Source of the DNA: Mytilus galloprovincialis
Taxonomy: Eukaryota; Mollusca; Bivalvia; Mytilida; Mytilidae
Length of the DNA stretch: 64,000 bases
Assembly: GCF_965363235.1 (NCBI RefSeq)
Contig: NC_134843.1
Span: 93,901,795 to 93,965,794 of the forward strand
Direction of reading: 5' to 3'
Shown here: piece by piece, positions 61,701 to 64,000 of the stretch
Position numbering within the stretch: the stretch's first letter is position 1
How the letters are laid out: every line of letters starts with the position of its first letter
Notes under the pieces: model-generated
What the model was told of the DNA's origin: nothing
Seen by the model: only the letters and a program-made list of their open reading frames with translations
Database searches by the model: none
Translations under genes and position numbers: made by a program

Positions 61701-63559
61701 TAATTTCTTGATAAATTACATTTCACAGCTTGTTCAATTTACTGTAAATTCAGAAATTATTGCTAGGATTTTATTAATGCGAGAAATGCAACTCGGTGGG
61801 TATCTCAATAATAAAATTTTGCAATCTCATATTTGATACAAATGTCTATAGGCAGATTTCCTGAAATCACAAAATTTAATCTTGCAATTTTATGCCCCAC
61901 CTACGATAGTAGAGGGGCATTATGTTTTCTGGTCTGTGCCTCTGTCCGTCCGTCCGTTGGTCCGTTCGTCTGTCCGTGCGTCCATTCGCTTCAGGTTAAA
62001 GTTTTCATTCAAGGTAGTTTTTGATGAAGTTGAAGCCCAATCAACTTGAAACTTAGTACACATGTTCCCCATGACATGATCTTTCTAATTTTAATGCCAA
62101 ATTATAGTTTTGACTCCAATTTCATGGTCCACTGAACATAGAAAATGATAGTGCGAAGTTCAGGTTAAAGTTTTTGGTCAAGGTAGTTTTTGATGAAGTT
62201 TAACTTACATCAACTTGAAACTTAGTACACATGTTCCCCATGATATGATCTTTCTAATTTTAATGCCAAATTATAGTTTTGACTCCAATTTCATGGTCCA
62301 CTGAACATAGAAAATGATAGTACGAAGTTCAGGTTAAAGTTTTTGGTCAAGGTAGTTTTTGATGAAGTTAAAGTTACATCAACTTGAAACTTAGTACACA
62401 TGTTCCCTATGATATGATCTTTCCAATTTTAATTCCAAATTAAAGTTTTGACCCCAATTTCACGATCCACTGAACATAGAAAATGAAAGTGCGAGTTTCA
62501 GATTAAAGTTTTTGGTCAAGGAAGTTTTTGATGAAATAGAAGTCCAATCAACATAAAACTTAGTACACATGTTTCCTATGGTATGATCTTTCTAATTTTA
62601 ATGCCAAATTAGGTTTTTTAACCCAATTTCACGGTCCATTGAACATGGAAAAAGAAAGTGCAAGTGGGGCATCCATGTACTTTGGACACATTCTTGTTGT
62701 TAATTTCTCAAAAATTGCAATAATAAATGCATGTAATAATTTCTGAATTTACATTAATACAACAATGAAAAATACTTACAAATATTTAATTATATTCTTT
62801 GTTTGAAGCAAAACACAATTATTAGTTTATTTCCAATTTTCTATTCAGGTACAATTGTGAACTCATTACTAGAGAATGGGGCTGATGTAACTATAAAGAA
62901 TAGAAAGAAACAGACAGCGTTAAGTCTGGCTCAGAACAAAAACGTTGTACAAATATTTACTGACTTTGCAAATAATCCAAAGATAGACATGTCTAGATCA
63001 TATTCACAAGTGAGTGTAAATTCAAATCATATTGTTTATTGTGGCATCTTATTATTTCCATATCTTGAAAATGACTATTATATGCTTTGATTAATTTGCA
63101 ATAAATGAATACTTTCTTATGTATTTTATGATTAAAATTCGAATAACTGTAGATTTTTTAAAGGTAAAGAAAAGCGTACAATGACTTTATGAATACGAAA
63201 GACAGGAGGTTTAAGGTGGTACATAACACTACAGAAGATAACTCTGTAAAAATCAGACTTAATTTCATACTTTTGTTAAAAAAATATTAAGGTTCTCAAT
63301 GATCAAAATTAAATATTTGTCAAATTGCTATTATTAAAAAATGTCTATTATTCCTCAATTGACGTTCACATTTACATTTTTACTACAGTCAGATTTAGAC
63401 CACAGTTATGTTAAAGTAGTAAAACATGACCATGAGATCAAGGGCCGTACAGAATCAGTATCTTTACCTAATACACCTATGGTGGAATCTCTGGATCTGA
63501 TGGAAGAGAAACAAATAGCATTGTTATACAAGGCTATCGAAGATAATGATATTCCCTTG
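40616..63559 (+). CDS. ANKRD27: ANKRD27 (VARP), 19 exons, 3' end beyond window
   Basis: VARP is a VPS9-domain guanine nucleotide exchange factor for Rab21. It also binds Rab32/38, the R-SNARE VAMP7 and retromer, and acts on endosomal recycling tubules. Nineteen exons join with GT-AG borders and matching phases into 704 codons. The start [19 protein letters not shown] parallels human MALYDEDLLKNPFYLALQ, and its ATG has a strong context (ACCATGG). Order: N-terminal domain (about 1-200), VPS9 domain (about 217-360, including the motif SDIPNWMANL), zinc-binding motif [10 protein letters not shown] (445-454), then ankyrin repeats from about 475 with TPLHLAC and TPLHFAA signatures. The second zinc motif, second ankyrin block and C terminus are not in the window. 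Three of its splice junctions are tandemly repeated (see separate entries). The orthology call rests on collinear matches across all exons; the exact N-terminal exon set lacks RNA support. Confidence 0.95.
40738..40885. repeat. Partial MITE-like repeat in intron 1
   Basis: Begins CTGTAAAAGCAGAAA after TA and contains several TTTCGTGG / CCACGAAATT inverted blocks, resembling TA-target MITEs elsewhere in this window. The right terminal repeat is not clear, so the end is approximate. Confidence 0.45.
41258..41568. repeat. Dispersed TACCCC/CCATTC repeat, intron 1
   Basis: Starts near TACCCCATTGATGGGCATTA, has a TCCGT/TCCAT-rich stretch, then TTTTTGATGAAGTTGAAGTC and ACTTGAAACTTAGTACAC. The same family is present at 61893-62694, where it is longer and internally repeated. 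A 62-codon open frame across it is not a gene. Confidence 0.75.
41729..41848 (+). CDS. ANKRD27: ANKRD27 exon 2 (36-75)
   Basis: [12 protein letters not shown]...STWSGK between TTTCAG and GTAAAC, phase 0 at both ends. Conservation to human is weak here, but frame, length and position fit the N-terminal domain. Confidence 0.85.
42136..42364. mobile_element. MITE, about 229 bp, intron 2
   Basis: Terminal inverted repeats CTGTAAAATTCAGAAATTAT and (complement) AATAATTTCTGAATTTACAG bound an AT-rich core. TA follows on the right side. It is the same family as the element at 61742-62754. No coding capacity. Confidence 0.75.
42735..42880. repeat. Dispersed mussel-type repeat, intron 2
   Basis: Contains GACTTCGGCTGTTGTCTGCT and GGTCGGGTTTCTGTCTCTTT, sequence I recall as highly repeated in Mytilus genomic data. 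It may be the 3' part of a retroelement or SINE; the class is not determined. Confidence 0.6.
42894..42950 (+). CDS. ANKRD27: ANKRD27 exon 3 (76-94)
   Basis: [19 protein letters not shown] between TTTTAG and GTACAG, phase 0. It corresponds to the human stretch DVFIQGNRIKLGAGF. The following 380-bp intron shows no element. Confidence 0.87.
43331..43424 (+). CDS. ANKRD27: ANKRD27 exon 4 (95-125)
   Basis: [20 protein letters not shown] continues with [11 protein letters not shown], near-identical at the start to human [11 protein letters not shown]. Donor GTCTGT, phase 1. Confidence 0.93.
43500..43815. repeat. Dispersed mussel-type repeat, intron 4
   Basis: Contains GTGTCAATGAGACAACTCTC, a CATCCTTCAAGACAGAGCC block and GACAACCACTGAACAACAGG. 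Related copies appear near 39500 and 51010, so it is an interspersed family. Confidence 0.6.
43918..45710. mobile_element. Interspersed repeat with three 501-bp internal tandem units, intron 4
   Basis: Starts with the palindromic AGGCTCTAAAGAGCCT and ends with a long hairpin (GCTCACTTGGCC ... GGCCAGGTGAGC) after GACGGACG-rich sequence. Inside, a unit of about 501 bp (marker GCAATAACTCCTAA near 44160, 44661 and 45162) recurs three times. AACAAA flanks both sides and could be a target duplication. Terminal hairpins without matched inverted repeats leave the class open (non-autonomous DNA element or Helitron relative). Open frames inside are repeat shadows. Confidence 0.7.
46426..46509 (+). CDS. 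ANKRD27: ANKRD27 exon 5 (126-153)
   Basis: Encodes [20 protein letters not shown] and CKLLFGHS, aligning with human SLKTIEDVREFLGRHS. Acceptor TTTCAG, donor GTATTT, phase 1 at both ends. Confidence 0.9.
46605..46670. repeat. Short interspersed repeat fragment, intron 5
   Basis: GAGTTGTCTCATTGGCACTC followed by ATACCACATCTTC. A second copy lies near 49938-49985. It is a fragment of a dispersed mussel-type family. Confidence 0.55.
47070..47161 (+). CDS. ANKRD27: ANKRD27 exon 6 (154-184)
   Basis: [20 protein letters not shown] continues [11 protein letters not shown]. Acceptor TTATAG, donor GTAAGT, entering in phase 1 and leaving in phase 0. Confidence 0.88.
47505..49108 (+). mobile_element. 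Non-autonomous Helitron, about 1.6 kb, intron 6
   Basis: The 5' end is TCTATACTATTAAACGAGAA, preceded by A. The 3' end has a GC-rich hairpin (CCTGCGATTTCGCGGG), a short spacer and CTAG, followed by T. TC...CTRR ends, a subterminal 3' hairpin and A/T insertion without target duplication are the Helitron pattern. No Rep/helicase is encoded. A segment of about 284 bp is duplicated in tandem inside (marker TACAACCAATCGTATGATAG at 47731 and 48015). Confidence 0.82.
49298..49357 (+). CDS. ANKRD27: ANKRD27 exon 7 (185-204)
   Basis: [20 protein letters not shown] between TTTTAG and GTAAGA, phase 0. It aligns with human HIDSANALYTKCLQQLLRDS. Confidence 0.9.
49824..49880 (+). CDS. ANKRD27: ANKRD27 exon 8 (205-223)
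   Basis: [19 protein letters not shown] between TTTCAG and GTAAAA, phase 0. It corresponds to the helix leading into the VPS9 domain (human KQEAQMNLMKQAVE). A short repeat fragment lies just after, near 49938-49985. Confidence 0.9.
50692..50962 (+). CDS. ANKRD27: ANKRD27 exon 9 (224-313), VPS9 domain, first half
   Basis: Starts [29 protein letters not shown] parallels human QQKDIGVKPEF, and [15 protein letters not shown] parallels PRAKRELAQLNKCTSP. Acceptor TTCCAG, donor GTAGAT, leaving in phase 1. It is the largest exon in the window and the core of the Rab21-GEF domain. Confidence 0.95.
51010..51290. repeat. Dispersed mussel-type repeat, intron 9
   Basis: Contains GATTGCCAATGTGATAACTG, CTGCACAGCCTTCAACAAAA, ATACCGCATGGC and GACAACCACTGAAAAACACT. 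Related to the repeats near 39500 and 43500. The 76-codon frame across its end is not a gene. Confidence 0.6.
51417..51498 (+). CDS. ANKRD27: ANKRD27 exon 10 (314-340)
   Basis: [20 protein letters not shown] continues VKSDIPN, aligning with human ADDLLSVLLYLLVKTEIPNW. Acceptor TTTCAG, donor TG|GTAAGT, leaving in phase 2; the Trp codon is split with exon 11. The exon end and donor are the first unit of the 36-bp array that follows. Confidence 0.94.
51489..51936 (+). repeat. 36-bp tandem array of the exon 10 donor junction
   Basis: The unit TTCCTAACTGGTAAGTTATG (plus 16 bp) carries the last bases of exon 10 and its splice donor. Intact GTAAGT copies start at 51713, 51749, 51785, 51821, 51857 and 51893, exactly 36 bp apart. 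A degenerate seventh intronic copy lacks the GT near 51929. The true donor at 51499 belongs to a unit that is also 36 bp long (51489-51524), separated from the rest only by an inserted MITE. Use of any downstream donor would read TGG-TAA, an in-frame stop. Confidence 0.93.
51525..51700. mobile_element. Small TA-target MITE (pogo/Tigger-like ends), about 176 bp
   Basis: Begins CAGTGAAAACTGTGTTATCT and ends with the imperfect complement (GTGTCGGATTATGCAGGTTA then CACTG). It is flanked by TA on both sides. CAGTG ends with a TA target suggest the Tc1/mariner-pogo superfamily. Non-coding. It sits between the first and second units of the donor array. Confidence 0.75.
52022..52044. repeat. CTGT microsatellite
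   Basis: A short run of the tetranucleotide CTGT/TGTC in intron 10. Confidence 0.8.
52609..52707 (+). repeat. 33-bp triplication of the exon 11 acceptor
   Basis: Polypyrimidine tract, AG and the first 17 bases of exon 11 (GATGGCAAATCTTATGT) occur three times, with AG ending at 52619, 52652 and 52685. The step is 33 bp, so all three acceptors are in the same phase and no stop lies between them. Upstream acceptors would add 22 or 11 residues of the type [11 protein letters not shown]. The most downstream one gives the conserved protein. Confidence 0.93.
52686..52751 (+). CDS. ANKRD27: ANKRD27 exon 11 (341-362)
   Basis: [22 protein letters not shown], matching human WMANLSYIKNFRFSS. Entering in phase 2, leaving in phase 2 at TT|GTAAGT. 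The acceptor chosen is the last of three because it alone preserves the YMKHF continuation directly after MANL without insertion. Confidence 0.93.
53231..54434. mobile_element. hAT-like non-autonomous element, about 1.2 kb, intron 11
   Basis: Left end CAGGGTTTCCCCTGG; right end CCAGCGGAAACCATG, whose complement CATGGTTTCCGCTGG matches with few differences. ACCATG flanks both sides (53225-53230 and 54435-54440). The subterminal regions hold repeated TTTCGCCAA motifs on both sides. CAGGG-type ends suggest hAT, though that family normally has 8-bp target duplications. No transposase frame. Confidence 0.7.
54570..54654 (+). CDS. ANKRD27: ANKRD27 exon 12 (363-391)
   Basis: [20 protein letters not shown] continues EESSKANIV, aligning with human GYCLTSFEAAIEYIRQGSL. 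The donor is taken as GTAGGT at 54655 because only this phase (0) joins exon 13 in frame; GTATAC four bases later would break it. Confidence 0.9.
54870..56029. mobile_element. hAT-like non-autonomous element, about 1.16 kb, intron 12
   Basis: Left end CAGGGCTCACACTAC; right end GTAGCGTGAGCCCTG, inverted with one mismatch. CTATAAG lies immediately outside both ends (54863-54869 and 56030-56036). Ends and near-8-bp flanking repeat fit hAT. Frames of 60-98 codons inside show no transposase motif. Confidence 0.8.
56256..56330 (+). CDS. ANKRD27: ANKRD27 exon 13 (392-416)
   Basis: [20 protein letters not shown] continues DRFFQ, between TTACAG and GTATAG, phase 0. It aligns with the human linker QMTSSPTDCLFKHI. 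Confidence 0.88.
56505..56694 (+). CDS. ANKRD27: ANKRD27 exon 14 (417-479), zinc motif
   Basis: [20 protein letters not shown] leads to [11 protein letters not shown] and ends TRDDRGYT before GTATGT, phase 1. Human has MCHPLCFCDDC and SRDDRGHT at the same place. The four cysteines form the zinc-binding motif that in VARP contacts VPS29 of retromer. The exon end is the first unit of a 17-fold donor array, and the frame stays open to 57266. Confidence 0.95.
56677..57298 (+). repeat. 17-unit tandem array of the exon 14 donor junction, in frame
   Basis: Unit GGTTACACAGGTATGTTCAC plus 16 bp, period 36. GTATGT starts at 56695, 56731, 56767, 56803, 56845, 56881, 56917, 56953, 56989, 57025, 57061, 57097, 57133, 57169, 57205, 57241 and 57276. 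One step is 42 bp, the last is 35 bp. All 17 hexamers are intact although the rest of the unit varies. Steps of 36 and 42 keep the same phase, so each of the first 16 donors can join exon 15 in frame. Read as protein the array is a 12-residue repeat (for example [12 protein letters not shown]). Maximum insertion is 182 residues. It may be intron, optional exon, or both. Confidence 0.95.
57390..59340 (+). mobile_element. Relic of a reverse-transcriptase retroelement, intron 14
   Basis: The RT region [20 protein letters not shown] and the YIDD catalytic motif (about 57599-57615) are followed by [24 protein letters not shown] and, after an inserted DNA element, [21 protein letters not shown] mussel-type 3' tail with GGCGTTGTCAGTTTG and GGTATCTTTCGTCCCTCTTT follows. 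It is 5'-truncated and broken. The family is probably Penelope-like or non-LTR; no LTR or integrase is seen. The class is uncertain. Confidence 0.75.
57828..58740. mobile_element. pogo/Tigger-like MITE, 913 bp, inside the RT relic
   Basis: Ends CAGTGAAACTTCTCAAAACC and its complement (GGTTTAGAGAAGTTTCACTG), flanked by TA on both sides. Subterminal blocks repeat CGGCCGGT. The RT reading on either side (NFPFL then SNIPAAP) shows the host element was interrupted here, so this insertion is younger. No transposase. Confidence 0.88.
59467..59606 (+). CDS. ANKRD27: ANKRD27 exon 15 (480-526), first ankyrin repeats
   Basis: [20 protein letters not shown] continues [20 protein letters not shown] and KGFQNII, collinear with human PLHVAAVCGQASLIDLLVSKG. 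Acceptor TTCCAG; donor is the less common GTTAGT, phase 0. Its first codon is completed by the G of exon 14 (or of any repeated donor). Confidence 0.96.
60126..60333. mobile_element. TA-target MITE, 208 bp, intron 15
   Basis: Terminal inverted repeats of about 45 bp begin CTGTGGATTCATT and contain CCAATTTTCGTGGATT. They are flanked by TA on both sides. Internal CCACGAAATTAAATAT is duplicated. Non-coding. Confidence 0.85.
60374..60457. repeat. 28-bp tandem triplicate, intron 15
   Basis: Three perfect copies of a 28-bp unit starting AAGTTTTCTGATCGAGAACC. No splice site or coding role seen; the repeat is recent because the copies are identical. Confidence 0.95.
60531..60623 (+). CDS. ANKRD27: ANKRD27 exon 16 (527-557)
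   Basis: [20 protein letters not shown] continues [11 protein letters not shown]; human has LLLLHYKASAEVQDNNGNTPLHLACTYGHED. Acceptor TTTCAG, donor GTTAGT, phase 0. Confidence 0.96.
61041..61149 (+). CDS. ANKRD27: ANKRD27 exon 17 (558-593)
   Basis: [20 protein letters not shown] continues [16 protein letters not shown]; human has CVKALVYYDVESCRLDIGNEKGDTPLHIAARWGY. Acceptor TTTCAG, donor GTAAGT, leaving in phase 1. Confidence 0.96.
61742..62754. mobile_element. MITE split by a nested tandem repeat, intron 17
   Basis: Left terminal repeat CTGTAAATTCAGAAATTATT and right terminal repeat AATAATTTCTGAATTTACA are preceded and followed by TA. It is the same family as 42136-42364 but interrupted by the element at 61893-62694. 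Confidence 0.7.
61893..62694. repeat. Dispersed TGCCCC repeat with four units of about 170 bp
   Basis: Begins TGCCCCACCTACGATAGTAG and AGGGGCA (a small hairpin), has a GTCCGTCC stretch, then four units marked by TTCAGGTTAAAGTTTT (starts near 61990, 62159, 62329 and 62497). Ends near GTGGGGCATCCATGTAC. The same family, shorter, is at 41258-41568. The open frame across the start is not a gene. Confidence 0.8.
62849..63009 (+). CDS. ANKRD27: ANKRD27 exon 18 (594-647)
   Basis: [20 protein letters not shown] continues [20 protein letters not shown], matching human GVIETLLQNGASTEIQNRLKETPL. Acceptor TTTCTATTCAG, donor GTGAGT, phase 0. End of the first ankyrin block. Confidence 0.95.
63389..63559 (+). 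CDS. ANKRD27: ANKRD27 exon 19 (648-704)
   Basis: [20 protein letters not shown] to [19 protein letters not shown], the linker between ankyrin blocks (human REVEKLLRAVADGDLEMV). In vertebrate VARP this linker region contributes to VAMP7 binding. Acceptor TACTACAG, donor GTTAGT, phase 0; the next exon is outside the window. Confidence 0.9.
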
Positions 63560-64000
63560 GTTAGTAAAAAAAATTCTTGTGTTAAAACTATGATGATAAC
63601 CTAAAACTATATTTAAACTGTAAATTATAATCTTTAAGTTGTTTTAGAAGATGAATTGTAGGTAATTCGATTGTGTACACTAAAGTTAATATAACATTAT
63701 ATCATTATTTAGATATCCATTGTTTAGGACATTTTTTCAACCACTGATGTTTTAGTGTCAGCTGTTGAAAATATAACTCCAAATGCTAAAGGTTGCACTT
63801 TGTAAATACAGCTGTTTCTCAAACCATGTCTCATTAATTTTGTTTACGTACTGGTTCCCAGTTATGATCTCTTTGTTTCATCTGGTAGAGACATAACTTG
63901 GGGTTGTTACCCGTAAATATACATATGTATAGTGGTCAAATTGAAATCTGTTGAAAACCTTAAGTCAAGGTAGGGGTAGTACAGAATTTAAGTGTAAGTT
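63560..64000. other. Start of ANKRD27 intron 19
   Basis: AT-rich intronic sequence with no recognised exon or element up to the window end. Confidence 0.7.

Overview
The window is animal nuclear DNA, most likely from a bivalve mollusc and probably a mussel of the genus Mytilus. The base composition is AT-rich, the genes have short exons and long repeat-filled introns, and many dispersed repeats look like ones I associate with mussel genomes. The species call is inference.

Two things dominate. From about 1724 to 38870 there is a tandem array of 35 units, each 1059-1061 bp (the last is longer because of its diverged tail). Every unit carries one complete U4 spliceosomal snRNA gene of about 141 nt on the + strand. 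The rest of the unit is promoter, 3' processing signal and a non-coding spacer. No other snRNA was found in the unit. Units are nearly identical, but shared single-base variants show block duplication, including a 4-unit (4242 bp) duplication at copies 20-21 and 24-25. Divergence is concentrated in the last unit, and the right edge ends in a U4 promoter remnant with no U4 gene.

From 40616 to beyond the right end lies the mollusc orthologue of ANKRD27 (VARP), + strand. Nineteen coding exons (704 codons) can be joined with GT-AG junctions and consistent phases. They cover the N-terminal domain, the VPS9 Rab21-GEF domain, the first CHPLCxCxxC zinc-binding motif (VPS29/retromer contact) and the first ankyrin repeat block. 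The C-terminal part lies outside the window.

The most unusual observation is inside ANKRD27. Three splice junctions have become tandem repeats. The exon 10 donor is repeated at 36 bp intervals, the exon 11 acceptor is triplicated at 33 bp intervals, and the exon 14 donor is repeated 17 times, mostly at 36 bp intervals. In the exon 14 array every donor hexamer GTATGT is intact and the reading frame stays open through 16 donors in the same phase. The junctions could therefore yield a ladder of in-frame isoforms, each adding about 12 residues per step before the ankyrin domain. The exon 11 acceptors are also in frame (+11 or +22 residues). Downstream exon 10 donors would instead introduce a stop.

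The introns hold a non-autonomous Helitron, two hAT-like elements, several TA-target MITEs (one inserted between units of the exon 10 donor array, one inside a reverse-transcriptase relic), bivalve tandem repeats and foldback elements. No tRNA, rRNA, CRISPR or bacterial-type feature was seen.
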